From assembly GCF_003265305.2 (NCBI RefSeq), contig NZ_CP033459.1, forward strand, positions 2,542,001 to 2,606,000: a stretch of 64,000 nucleotides of DNA. The letters run 5' to 3'. This DNA is from Pseudoprevotella muciniphila (lineage in GTDB: Bacteria; Bacteroidota; Bacteroidia; Bacteroidales; Bacteroidaceae). The notes below the pieces were generated by a model. That model made no database searches. It saw nothing but the letters and a program-made list of their open reading frames with translations, and had not been told where the DNA came from. How positions within the stretch are numbered: position 1 is the stretch's first letter; each line of letters begins with the position of its first letter. The position numbers and the translations under genes are program-made. Below are positions 16,243-24,974 of the stretch, in pieces.

Positions 16243-17412
16243 TTTTTGACATTTCTCGTGCGTAGCACGACTTACGATTGAGCGGAAGCGGTTGTAGAAT
16301 TGCTCGGAGCTGTATTGAGTCGTGAGTTTTTCAAAGGCTGCGTGTCCGAGCGTGGTGATTTCTTCTTCTGGTGCGTTCCAAAGGCGCACGACTTGCTGTT
16401 CCAGGTCGTTGATGTCGTTAGGCTTAAAGAGTCTGCCGATGGCGTTTCCTCCCTTGCCGATAATCTCGCTAAAACCGCCATGGTCGGGTCCGATGGTGGG
16501 TTTACCCTGGGCTGCAGCCTCAAGAATCGCCATAGGAAAACCTTCGTAGCAACGACTGGGCATCACGATGAAACGAGCATTTCTTACGAAATCCTCATAT
16601 TCTTGTCCAGAAATATGCCCCATTAGAGCAATATTTCCAGGCATTTCATCTATGCTGCCTTCCCGCAAGGCACCGGCGAACTTGAAAGGTATATCAGGAT
16701 GTTTGCGTGCCACTTCCAATAACAGGTCAAATCCCTTTTCAAAACTTAGCCTACCACAATATGCCACATAGTAGCCTACCTTATACTCTGGCTCTGTCGT
16801 AGCGTCAAGAAAGTTCGGGTTGACGGCAATTTTTCCTTCAGGTATCCCTGCGGCGATGAGTTTCTGTCGCTGAAAATCCGTGATGCACGAAAAAACATCT
16901 ACATTGTCCAGAAAAGCTCTCGTGCGTCTTGCATGAACACTACGTAGGGTGTATGCCAAAGATTTCAGCCAATTCCCTTCGCAATTATGTTGCAGACACC
17001 CCCATTCGCTATGTCGCTCTAAACATTCTTCACAAGGTAACCCGCCTCGCATAAAAAGTCCTGTAGGGCATATCAATCGGAAATTATGTACCGTCATAAT
17101 AACAGGTACTCCCGCTTTTTTGCATTCCGCTAATGCCGCCGGACTGATGAAAGGAAAGACATTATGCACATTCACCACATCCGGTTGCTCTCGCTCCAGC
17201 GCCTCACGCATACCGCGTACACCGTCCGGCGAGTATATCCCGGCAAAGAAACTTCGCACTTTGCCTCTCAAAGACTCACGCACACCTGCCGTAGTGCGCT
17301 CATAGCGACATACTTCATCTCCATGAGCCGCCAAAATAGCCGCAATACGGTCAACAACGGCCTCCTCACCGCTATACTTACCGTAGGCGTTATGTGCTAT
17401 GAGGACTTTCAT
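16237..17412 (-). CDS. Glycosyltransferase family 4 protein
   Basis: A 391-residue GT-B fold enzyme, the last gene of the long minus-strand polysaccharide locus. The N-terminal acceptor domain starts MKVLIAHNAYGKYSGEE; the C-terminal nucleotide-sugar domain has YCGRLSFEKGFDLLLEVA and the E-x7-E motif in EGFPMAILEAAAQGKP. A cluster of Cys/His around residues 130-150 (CPTGLFM...CEECLERHSEWGCLQHNC) is typical of one GT4 subgroup and may bind a metal. It adds one sugar to the repeat unit at the cytoplasmic membrane; donor and linkage are unknown. Confidence 0.88.
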   Translation of the reverse strand: MKVLIAHNAYGKYSGEEAVVDRIAAILAAHGDEVCRYERTTAGVRESLRGKVRSFFAGIYSPDGVRGMREALEREQPDVVNVHNVFPFISPAALAECKKAGVPVIMTVHNFRLICPTGLFMRGGLPCEECLERHSEWGCLQHNCEGNWLKSLAYTLRSVHARRTRAFLDNVDVFSCITDFQRQKLIAAGIPEGKIAVNPNFLDATTEPEYKVGYYVAYCGRLSFEKGFDLLLEVARKHPDIPFKFAGALREGSIDEMPGNIALMGHISGQEYEDFVRNARFIVMPSRCYEGFPMAILEAAAQGKPTIGPDHGGFSEIIGKGGNAIGRLFKPNDINDLEQQVVRLWNAPEEEITTLGHAAFEKLTTQYSSEQFYNRFRSIVSRATHEKCQKK

Positions 17413-17426
17413 TTCTTTTTATACCT

Positions 17427-18404
17427 TTAGCCAATAAGATATTTCCAAAAACCACAAGGGTATTTTTTGTTAAGCCAAATCGCCGCTTTTTCTTGTAAAT
17501 ATGCTAAAACAATACCACCTAAAAGTAAAATGGGAAATTTTATTGTCCAACTAAAATTTAATTTAGTACAAACGTTAAAGAATGGTGTGTGATATAAGTA
17601 TATCCACAAGGTGTGTGATCCAATGAATACTGTAAATTTATTTATAAAAGGAGTGAAGAATTTTCTTAATTGATAAAGAAGTAAAGAAATACCTATGCCA
17701 TAAAATATAAAATAAGACGTTGGTGGATATTTATAATTGTTGATTGGTATTATCCCGCTCCAGCCATTGTTGATATGGTAGTAAATGAATAAAGATACAA
17801 TACTTATACACCAAATTGTTATTTCCTTGATGTTACGTTCCTTCAACCCTGTCGCAGCAAGAAATACAATGCCGTATCCCAAACCATACAGTACAAATTC
17901 TCTAATGAAATAATTGTCCATACAAAATTTAGTGCTTACAAGATAAGTTTGCAGAGCAATCAGTAACAGACAAAATATTGCAATGAATTGTTTTATACAC
18001 TTACTCAGCCAAAGCATGAAAGGGGTTAAGATGGCTACAAGAAGGAATACCTTAATAATCCAGCCCCAACTATATCCGGTCTCTAATAAGAAACTTCCAA
18101 TGACGTGTTTCCTTGTTATGCCAAAATCTATTCCTGCTAACTTGAAGATGAGAACCAATAAAAAATAGGCAATGAAAAAAAGATATGTTGGAATAAGCAG
18201 TCTTTTTGTTCTTTTCCAAATAAATGATTTATATGAATGAATCTCTTTGCCTGCAAAACAAAGTCCGGAAACGAAAACCATCAATGGCACATCAAATGCA
18301 CGAACGTGAAAAAGAACTGTGTCTGGACTTATGCTATGTGCTAAAACGATAAGCACCATACCTATGCAGCGCATAAAATCTATGGATAAGTCGCGTTGTG
18401 TCAT
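17427..18404 (-). CDS. Membrane acyltransferase (Acyltransferase_3 family)
   Basis: A 325-residue protein with about ten membrane helices. It opens with RDLSIDFMRCIGMVLIVLAH, carrying the family's conserved Arg and His in the first helix, and continues with FDVPLMVFVSGLCF. It probably O-acetylates (or otherwise acylates) the polysaccharide or its lipid-linked precursor. It lies 14 nt from the next GT4 gene, in the same operon. The sequence is AT-rich compared with that neighbour. Confidence 0.82.
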   Translation of the reverse strand: MTQRDLSIDFMRCIGMVLIVLAHSISPDTVLFHVRAFDVPLMVFVSGLCFAGKEIHSYKSFIWKRTKRLLIPTYLFFIAYFLLVLIFKLAGIDFGITRKHVIGSFLLETGYSWGWIIKVFLLVAILTPFMLWLSKCIKQFIAIFCLLLIALQTYLVSTKFCMDNYFIREFVLYGLGYGIVFLAATGLKERNIKEITIWCISIVSLFIYYHINNGWSGIIPINNYKYPPTSYFIFYGIGISLLLYQLRKFFTPFINKFTVFIGSHTLWIYLYHTPFFNVCTKLNFSWTIKFPILLLGGIVLAYLQEKAAIWLNKKYPCGFWKYLIG

Positions 18405-18483
18405 ATTGTATATTTTGCTTGAGTTAGAGATTTGTGTATTCTATTGAAAAGATAAATGTTTCTAATCTTGAATGCTTGATAGA

Positions 18484-19632
18484 CTATTTTTGATATTTCT
18501 TTATCATATCTGCTATAGCATGATAACTGAAAGCATCTTTCATCTTTTCTGCATTGTGCTTTTTATTGATGTAGAACCCCTCTTCTTTTATAGTCTCAAT
18601 GGCATCCTTTAACTCCTCTTTATTGCCTGTTTTGAGGTAGATGCCATTGTCGTATTCTATGTAATGACTTGTGTTTCCTGATTCTTTGACAATAAGCGGT
18701 GTCCCGCACGATATGGCATCCTCTATCAGTGAAGTATGAAGAAGTGGCCATACTGCAACATCTGCCAATTTTAGCAATGATAGAGTCTCTATTCTGTTGC
18801 ACCAACCTATGGAAATAATATCCTTATTATTGTTTATCTTTTGTTTTACAGCATCATCACATTTACCGAAAAGCAATAGACAAATGTCGGGATAGGATTC
18901 CTTTAATTCTTCTACGGCTTCAATAAGTTCCAACGTACCCTTATCTTTACCCATTTTTCCACCGCTTACAATGATAAATTTATCTGTAGGAATGTGGAAC
19001 TTTTTGCGTAGTTCGTCGCGTGAATCTTTTATACTGTCAACAAGTTCCGTGTCTCCGCCAAGAGGTAAAAGTTCTATCTTCTTTTTTCGTATGCGATATC
19101 GTTTGTTAAGATATTCGCATCTTAAAGGTGATACACCAAAGAACTTTTTGACAAAAGGACTAACAATGAAACCTATAAAAGGCAACCATATACTATCGTT
19201 GCAAAGCAACCATAATTTGTTTTTCGACTGGTTGATATAGTCAGCGTGGCTATCTACGAAAAGAGTGGTCTTTGGGTGAAAAATCTTGTAAATTGTACTG
19301 ACAACGAGTGAAGAACTGTCAATGCCGTGATGAAAGATGATGTCAGGTCTTTCTTCTTTAAGAATGCGGTACACCCCCCTGCAAAAAAAAGATGAATTTG
19401 TCGTATTTAGCGAGCACTTCATCTTTCTTATTCTTATCCCATCGAATGTGTACTCATCTCCCTTCTTCAATATTTCGTCAATGTCTTCTTGGCTCATTGA
19501 TACAGGGAAATGGCAAGTGTCTGTTATTACCACAACGTTGTCTCCTGCCAGTTTTTGGTATTTAGGCAGAAGATTGTCTTGATAACCCCATCCGTCAGTG
19601 TAATGATGTGTAACATTGACAATTTTCATCAT
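18484..19632 (-). CDS. Glycosyltransferase family 4 protein
   Basis: A 382-residue GT-B enzyme. It starts MMKIVNVTHHYTDGWGYQDN; the family shape is supported by FIIVSGGKMGKDKGTLELIEAV (start of the nucleotide-binding half, around residue 220), LADVAVWPLLHTSLIEDAISCGTPLIV and the SGNTSHYIEYDNG loop. The usual E-x7-E pair is less clear than in the neighbours. It should add a sugar to the growing lipid-linked unit. Six nucleotides separate it from the upstream GT2 gene, so they are co-translated. Confidence 0.82.
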   Translation of the reverse strand: MMKIVNVTHHYTDGWGYQDNLLPKYQKLAGDNVVVITDTCHFPVSMSQEDIDEILKKGDEYTFDGIRIRKMKCSLNTTNSSFFCRGVYRILKEERPDIIFHHGIDSSSLVVSTIYKIFHPKTTLFVDSHADYINQSKNKLWLLCNDSIWLPFIGFIVSPFVKKFFGVSPLRCEYLNKRYRIRKKKIELLPLGGDTELVDSIKDSRDELRKKFHIPTDKFIIVSGGKMGKDKGTLELIEAVEELKESYPDICLLLFGKCDDAVKQKINNNKDIISIGWCNRIETLSLLKLADVAVWPLLHTSLIEDAISCGTPLIVKESGNTSHYIEYDNGIYLKTGNKEELKDAIETIKEEGFYINKKHNAEKMKDAFSYHAIADMIKKYQK

Positions 19633-19638
19633 TATTCT

Positions 19639-20538
19639 TTATTGAGTTTTTTTCAAAGGAATAATGTTTATCAAAATATACGCGTATAGTTTGTAATTGA
19701 AAACATTGTATTTCAATGCTTTCAGCGCTTCTCTGATGCTATTCTTTTTTTCGCCTAATTGGTAATAAATGGCGCATCTCATCTTGTGCCAATGCGAAAT
19801 ATAACTTTTTATGCCCTTTATTTGAGGAAACGATTCCTTAAGGATACGCAATTCTTGAGACACAATGTCAATGTCTGCAGGCCTACGCCTTGGTTTTGTG
19901 TTGAAGACAAAAGTTTCTTTGATAAATACCGCTAATGGTTTTTTAGAATAGGCAATATCGTTTCTGACAGCAAGGCGAGCCCATGTTAACAAATCTTCGC
20001 CCGCTGCTATTCCTACAGGGAATCCTCCAATCTCTTGAATGGCAGTTTTGCGAACCATGATGGTGATAGAGCAAATTGGTGGATGCGAATGACTGGCCAC
20101 TTCGAAATAGTTGGTCACGACGCCGTCTTCGCCATCGAAGGGTAAGCGGCGGATGATAGTCGGGCGCGTGTTTCCTTCTGCATCTCGGAATTCATAGTTG
20201 GTAGCGAAGACATTGCATTGCGGATATTTCTCGGCGAGCGCCATCTGCGTTTCGAGATAGGTTGGCTTCCACTCGTCATCAGCATCGAGAAAGGCAATAA
20301 GATCATATCTAGCTTCTTCTATGCCGCGATTACGTGCCGCAGACACACCAGCATTCTCCTGACTGACAATACGGATGCGTGGGTCATTCACTTTTCTCGC
20401 TTCGCTGACACTATTGTCTGTAGAGCCATCGTCCACGATGACAATCTCAAAATCCTGATATGTCTGACCAAGAACAGCCTCCAGTGTGTGTTGGATAAAT
20501 TGCTCTTTATTGTATAGGGGGATTACTACTGAAATCAC
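19639..20538 (-). CDS. Glycosyltransferase family 2 protein
   Basis: A 299-residue GT-A enzyme. MISVVIPLYNKEQFIQHTL, then IVIVDDGSTDNS (nucleotide-binding Asp pair), then AFLDADDEWKP (the DxD-type metal site) are textbook GT2 motifs. The C-terminus has a basic amphipathic segment (IREALKALKYNVFNYKLYAYI) likely to lie on the membrane. It follows the SGNH-type protein gene by 12 nt. Sugar specificity is unknown. Confidence 0.9.
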   Translation of the reverse strand: MISVVIPLYNKEQFIQHTLEAVLGQTYQDFEIVIVDDGSTDNSVSEARKVNDPRIRIVSQENAGVSAARNRGIEEARYDLIAFLDADDEWKPTYLETQMALAEKYPQCNVFATNYEFRDAEGNTRPTIIRRLPFDGEDGVVTNYFEVASHSHPPICSITIMVRKTAIQEIGGFPVGIAAGEDLLTWARLAVRNDIAYSKKPLAVFIKETFVFNTKPRRRPADIDIVSQELRILKESFPQIKGIKSYISHWHKMRCAIYYQLGEKKNSIREALKALKYNVFNYKLYAYILINIIPLKKTQ

Positions 20539-20550
20539 AGTATGAACGGC

Positions 20551-21456
20551 TTATTTTGATGTAGAAAGTTCTAAAATTTTATTAGCGATTTTTTTCGAAC
20601 AAACTTTCTGTCCTTCGTTATTAAGATGGATGTTGTCGAAAAAAAGGTCATATTGTCTTGATATTTCTTTGTCGAATGTCCAGAAGTCTATCTGTGGGTG
20701 TTTTGCTATTTCTTCGTACATCTTAATGATGCTACGGTAGGCGTCGCCGTTGGATGCTATAAGTGGGAATACGTTGGGTGTGTTAAGCAATACCACTCGG
20801 TAGCCCTTGCCGACGATATAGTTGATGGTTTCTTTGAAAACCCTTATTTGTGCCGTGTCGGGCGCAATTTTTGTAATTCTTCCCTCGTTGGCTGCTGCAA
20901 TTGTGTTTTTGATGTTTACCTTGCCGAATTTCATATTGTCCCAGTTCTTGAGCCAGCCGCGAACAGAGCAGTTGATGAGTTCGTCATTGTATCGGCTGCA
21001 GCATATTAATTTGTGGGCATAATAGTCAAAGTCGTCTTTGGCGTTATTGCGAATATAGACGTCGAAATTATCTTCGCCTATGAAGGGATAGAATAGTTTA
21101 TAGGAATTATTGGAAAGTTCACCGGCATCGTTGAAAAGAAATGGATCTACGCCATAGATGACTGTCTTTAGAGAGTCGGCTACGGGCAGACTAAAATAAT
21201 GCATCACCATCTCGTAGCGGTCGCGGATGTTCACGCCCTGACGGCAATATTTGGATATTTTCTTGCCTGTCTGCTGTTCCATGGCGGACTTATCCACAGC
21301 GAGCATCAATTCCGAATGACCAATCATCAGAATCTCCGAGTGCTGATCCAAACCATAGTATTTGTCAGTTCCTGTGCGCAGGAACCACCCTATGCCACGG
21401 TCCGCCACCACGAATGCAATGATTATTATTAATATGTATTTTATTTTTCTAAACAC
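20551..21456 (-). CDS. SGNH-hydrolase-like membrane-anchored protein, probable partner of the MBOAT acyltransferase
   Basis: A 301-residue protein with one N-terminal membrane anchor (YILIIIIAFVVADRGIGWFL). Two blocks suggest an SGNH/GDSL-type fold like AlgJ/AlgX/DltD: IGHSELMLAVD near residue 46, in place of a GDS nucleophile block, and DNIHLNNEGQ near the C-terminus, which supplies a D-x-x-H dyad. Such proteins act with MBOAT proteins to acylate exported polysaccharides. Here the MBOAT gene is two genes upstream, separated by the GxxExxY gene. The family call is by motif and context and is moderate. Confidence 0.6.
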   Translation of the reverse strand: MFRKIKYILIIIIAFVVADRGIGWFLRTGTDKYYGLDQHSEILMIGHSELMLAVDKSAMEQQTGKKISKYCRQGVNIRDRYEMVMHYFSLPVADSLKTVIYGVDPFLFNDAGELSNNSYKLFYPFIGEDNFDVYIRNNAKDDFDYYAHKLICCSRYNDELINCSVRGWLKNWDNMKFGKVNIKNTIAAANEGRITKIAPDTAQIRVFKETINYIVGKGYRVVLLNTPNVFPLIASNGDAYRSIIKMYEEIAKHPQIDFWTFDKEISRQYDLFFDNIHLNNEGQKVCSKKIANKILELSTSK

Positions 21457-21550
21457 TAATCTTTTATTCTAATGTTGTGTTTAATATACTTACAATTAAC
21501 AAACTTAAAATTCATTAATATGCTTCTATTTAAGTTTTCTTTTATTACGT

Positions 21551-21570
21551 GAATTATCATGAATTACCAT
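21551..21570 (+). repeat. Left arm of perfect 20-bp inverted repeat flanking the GxxExxY gene
   Basis: GAATTATCATGAATTACCAT here recurs exactly, in inverted orientation, at 22043-22062. The arm is itself made of 10-nt units (GAATTATCAT, GAATTACCAT, then GAATTATTTT at 21571-21580) and ends 12 nt from the GxxExxY stop codon. Similarity between the two arms continues with mismatches for about 15 nt on each side. Confidence 0.9.
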
Positions 21571-21582
21571 GAATTATTTTCA

Positions 21583-22017
21583 TTAAATATCTTCTTTTTT
21601 GATAGGTGTTAAGTCCTTGTCGAGCAGAACACACTCGTTTGTTCTTTCAATAAAAGCATATCTTTCACTTTGAAGACTTGGCTTTCCAAAATTGATGAGC
21701 AGTCCAAGCGGAGCCTTCGTTAGGCGCATGTAATTGAATAGTTGTGCGCGGTGAACTGGCAGGAGTGAACTTACAGATTTTAGTTCTACAACTATATCGC
21801 CAACTACAATGTCCATTTGGTAGTATTTCTCTAATAGACGATTCTTGTAGTAACATGGCAAATGTTTCTCTGTATCGTTTTCTATACTGCGATTAAGCAA
21901 TTCAAGATGGAGTGATTCTGTGTATATAGGCTCCTGTAATCCCCAACCCAATTCTCTGTGAACTTCCATTGCTGCACCGATGATATTATATATCAATTGC
22001 TTATAGTCCTGTGGCAT
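21583..22017 (-). CDS. GxxExxY protein (PD-(D/E)XK nuclease-like)
   Basis: A 144-residue protein with the name-giving motif G26-L-Q-E29-P-I-Y32 and a preserved PD-(D/E)XK-like core: Asp69 in QMDIVV and Glu78/Lys80 in VVELK. The N-terminal YNIIGAAMEVHRELG helix and the C-terminal LGLLINFGKP strand are also typical. The family is widespread but its function is unknown; a nuclease role is inferred only from the fold. The gene sits between the MBOAT and SGNH genes of a polysaccharide operon and is tightly enclosed by a 20-bp perfect inverted repeat (arms 12 nt beyond the stop and 25 nt before the start), which suggests it arrived as a unit. Confidence 0.9.
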   Translation of the reverse strand: MPQDYKQLIYNIIGAAMEVHRELGWGLQEPIYTESLHLELLNRSIENDTEKHLPCYYKNRLLEKYYQMDIVVGDIVVELKSVSSLLPVHRAQLFNYMRLTKAPLGLLINFGKPSLQSERYAFIERTNECVLLDKDLTPIKKEDI

Positions 22018-22042
22018 GTTATAATTAAATGAATAAAAATTA

Positions 22043-22062
22043 ATGGTAATTCATGATAATTC
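22043..22062 (-). repeat. Right arm of perfect 20-bp inverted repeat flanking the GxxExxY gene
   Basis: Read on the - strand this is identical to 21551-21570. Beyond it on the outer side the - strand reads TTTTTTTTTACAC, and the 18-mer TTTTTTACACGAATTATC recurs exactly at 25006-25023. Confidence 0.9.
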
Positions 22063-22125
22063 GTGTAAAAAAAAACCAAAAGACAAATTCAATTCAAGCA
22101 AAGTTTAATAGGTCTTTTGAACCAA

Positions 22126-23448
22126 CTAAAATTGGAAGTATACGAACTGTTCGGAGGTAACGCTGAACAGGGCGATGAAGATGAGCAGGAAGACAAGTTC
22201 TGCGATGCTCCGCTTTTCGCTTCCGACTCTGTACGACACGAATTCTCTCACAATGAAAGCTAAGAGCAAGCAGGCTGTGAGGATGGTAGTGAATGCCGAG
22301 CTGCCGAGAAGGGGCGTGTGCATAAAGTCCGTGCAGATGCGCCAAATGATTTGGCAGGACAATGTAGCATCTTCTGTGCGGAAGAAAATCCAAGCGAAGG
22401 TTATCAGTATGAAAATCAGAATATGGTACAGAACGTTTGGCTGTTTCGGACCAAAGTATTTCTCAAGTAGGTAGTACACTGCATGGAGTGCTCCCCAGAT
22501 GGCAAAAGCCGCCGTCGCACCATGCCATATCCCACTAAGAATGAACACCAACGAAATATTCAGCATCCACCGCGCCTTGCTCACGCGGTTGCCGCCGAGA
22601 GAAATATACACATATTCCGTGAACCATGATGTGAGCGAGATGTGCCAACGACGCCAAAACTCCTTAATGGTACGCACACAGTAGGGAAGGCGAAAGTTTT
22701 GCATGATGCGAAATCCCATCATCCGCCCGCTACCAATCGCCATATCGGCATAGCCACTGAAGTCGCAGTAAATTTGGAAACTGTAGAAGAATGCCGCTAA
22801 TGCAAGTGTGGCACCATTGTGCGCTTCCGGGGCGGCATAAATCATGTTGACATAATCTGCCAGTCGGTCAGCGATAACGATTTTCTTGAACAGACCCCAA
22901 ATGAACCATTGTGCGCCAATTATCAGATTTGTACTATGGAAAGGAATGCGACGGCTGAGTTGTGGTAGCATGTTCTGTGCACGCTCAATGGGACCAGAGA
23001 GTAGGGTGGGGAAGAAACTGATGAAGAGTGCAACTTTAATTAAGTCCTTGTCTGCATGTATCTTGCCTCGGTAGATGTCGATGCTATATGTCAGTGCCAT
23101 GAACGTGAAGAACGACATGCCTACCGGCAGCATGATGTTTGAGTTAAAGATATAGAAATACTTAAAAACAACGAGTGCCGCCAGCGTCAATATGACCGTC
23201 GTCCAAAGTGCCGCCTTAACCTTCCCCTTTCTTTCTCTTTCGCGATCAATCCACAACCCTCCTACATAATTCACAACCGTTGCATAGCCTAAAAGCAACA
23301 GATACCACCAATGCAGTTGTGCATAGAAAAACCACGATGCCGCTAATAGGAAAATATTTCTCCACCGAGTGCTGAAACTGTTCAGTGTATAGAAAGCAAT
23401 CAGTGTGGGAATGAGAAAATAGAAATATGTCGGGGTGTTGAAGAGCAT
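22126..23448 (-). CDS. MBOAT-family O-acyltransferase (AlgI-like)
   Basis: A 440-residue protein with about eleven membrane helices. Family signatures include FFPTLLSGPIERAQNMLPQL, FCDFSGYADMAIGSGRMMGF, LPYCVRTIKEFWRRWHISL (with the conserved WRRWH) and LSGIWHGA, which contains the catalytic His. AlgI/DltB-type MBOAT proteins move acyl groups across the membrane for transfer to an exported polymer by a periplasmic SGNH partner. The likely partner is encoded at 20551-21456. The expected adjacent arrangement is interrupted by the repeat-flanked GxxExxY gene. Confidence 0.93.
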   Translation of the reverse strand: MLFNTPTYFYFLIPTLIAFYTLNSFSTRWRNIFLLAASWFFYAQLHWWYLLLLGYATVVNYVGGLWIDRERERKGKVKAALWTTVILTLAALVVFKYFYIFNSNIMLPVGMSFFTFMALTYSIDIYRGKIHADKDLIKVALFISFFPTLLSGPIERAQNMLPQLSRRIPFHSTNLIIGAQWFIWGLFKKIVIADRLADYVNMIYAAPEAHNGATLALAAFFYSFQIYCDFSGYADMAIGSGRMMGFRIMQNFRLPYCVRTIKEFWRRWHISLTSWFTEYVYISLGGNRVSKARWMLNISLVFILSGIWHGATAAFAIWGALHAVYYLLEKYFGPKQPNVLYHILIFILITFAWIFFRTEDATLSCQIIWRICTDFMHTPLLGSSAFTTILTACLLLAFIVREFVSYRVGSEKRSIAELVFLLIFIALFSVTSEQFVYFQF

Positions 23449-23525
23449 TGGCTATGAGAGTACGCTCACATGCAGAAATTGAACAGATATTTAAAAAAAT
23501 GAAGAAAATATAGTTGAATTTACAT

Positions 23526-23585
23526 GGGTATTTATGGTAATTTGTGGAGAAAATTCTTACATAAATTGCCATGAATTAATCATAT
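23526..23585. repeat. Degenerate copies of the AATTACCA-type repeat between the polymerase and MBOAT genes
   Basis: Within the 153-nt gap 23449-23601, TTTATGGTAATTTGTGG (inverted orientation) is followed by AAATTGCCATGAATTAATCA (direct orientation). Both are imperfect versions of the repeat flanking the GxxExxY gene; only about 17 nt lie between them and no gene is enclosed. Confidence 0.55.
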
Positions 23586-23601
23586 AATTAGTAAAACTAT
23601 A

Positions 23602-24897
23602 TTATGTTTCACGTTCTGTTTTTAGTAGCCCGAGCATCATGCCGTAGAATCCAAACGGATAGCCTAACGTGGCCATAGAGTAGAGAATGGTGTTATCTGA
23701 ATACATCGTGAATATCATACCCGCGATGGCACCTCCTGAAGTGATGGCTGCTAATCGGATGGAGACAGGATAGTCTTTGCGATTGTAAACAATGAAACAA
23801 TGAACAATCATAAAGAAGAATATAAGCAAATAGAGTATTAGACCGATAATGCCCAAATCGCAAAGAATCATCAGAAACTCGTTGTGAGCCACTTTGATAC
23901 CTCCGAATGTTTTCCGTGGAGCCGTATACATATAGTTCTGCGAAGAACCAGTACCGCTACCAATTGCCTCTTTCCCATAGTATTGGTGTTTTTTCAGATT
24001 ATCCCAAATCATATAACGTGCATTATCGTTTACGTCATCTTGGTTCAACTTACCTTCTTGGAATTCTTCGAGAGTTACATCTTTATCTCGAAACATTTTT
24101 TCACGCAGGCTTGGAATAGTAAAAACAGCGACAACACCTGCGATGATAATAAACAAGACGATTGGAAGAGAACGTAACTTGTATTTGAAGAAGAAGAAAA
24201 CCATGAGCGCAATGCCACTACCGGCAATACTTGTTCTGAATACCCATACGAAACATGGTATAAGGAATGCTAATGATAATAGCAAATCAATTCTCCGCTT
24301 GCCCAAGAAGAAATACATTGCCCATGAAAGCGCCATCATGAAAATAAAATTTATGGCGAGAGCCGTACCGTATGCAAAGACTGGTAAGATAGACACAGCG
24401 TATGGGATAAAACTGATAATAAAGACTATTATAGCGAGTCCTCGTGCAAAAATAGTGGCTTTATAGAATACTTCTTTATCCCTTACCACAGCAGAAGCAA
24501 ACAGCATCATCAGAAGCGGATATATGTATTTCAATATAGTTCTGATACCAAAACTTAACGAAGAAGTGTAGAACAAACCGATGACCGCCCAAATCAAGAA
24601 AATAATGAACGCAGAACCGGCAAAACCCAAAATCGGTTTATTGCTGACATATAACAGCCCCACAATGGCAAAGAGTTCTACTGACATCATGCGGATGGCT
24701 GAAAGGTCGATGGCCCCCCTTGCGCCTAATGACAAGATTCCTGTGGAGAAAAGCAGAATCCAAAGTGCCTCTGGACCGGTCAGTGCAAGGAGTTGCTCGC
24801 GATTAAGTGGATTTTTTACAACAATACGTTTTGCATTGAGCAAATAGAACGCATATATGGTTAGAATAATGAAGTATATGTAGTTTAATGCTGTCAC
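23602..24897 (-). CDS. O-antigen/capsule polymerase or ligase (Wzy/WaaL-like)
   Basis: A 431-residue membrane protein with about eleven helices and a large loop near residue 300. The loop contains AIGSGTGSSQNYMY and VAHNEFLMILCDLGIIGLIL, the H-N-x-F block and following helix typical of the Wzy_C / O-antigen ligase family. It most likely polymerises undecaprenyl-linked repeat units on the periplasmic side, working with a flippase and the Wzc-like kinase. As the only such gene in the locus, the polymerase role is more likely than lipid A ligation, but sequence alone does not decide. Confidence 0.82.
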   Translation of the reverse strand: MTALNYIYFIILTIYAFYLLNAKRIVVKNPLNREQLLALTGPEALWILLFSTGILSLGARGAIDLSAIRMMSVELFAIVGLLYVSNKPILGFAGSAFIIFLIWAVIGLFYTSSLSFGIRTILKYIYPLLMMLFASAVVRDKEVFYKATIFARGLAIIVFIISFIPYAVSILPVFAYGTALAINFIFMMALSWAMYFFLGKRRIDLLLSLAFLIPCFVWVFRTSIAGSGIALMVFFFFKYKLRSLPIVLFIIIAGVVAVFTIPSLREKMFRDKDVTLEEFQEGKLNQDDVNDNARYMIWDNLKKHQYYGKEAIGSGTGSSQNYMYTAPRKTFGGIKVAHNEFLMILCDLGIIGLILYLLIFFFMIVHCFIVYNRKDYPVSIRLAAITSGGAIAGMIFTMYSDNTILYSMATLGYPFGFYGMMLGLLKTERET

Positions 24898-24974
24898 TTT
24901 GTTTTAATTTAGTCGTGCGGTGCACGAGAAATTATTCAGAATTAATATTCACAGAAAAATTATATGATAAATCC

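Noticed and set aside
22886-23074. Small + strand frames inside the MBOAT gene and other antisense frames across the capsule genes
   Set aside because: They lie wholly opposite strongly supported coding sequence and show no domain features.
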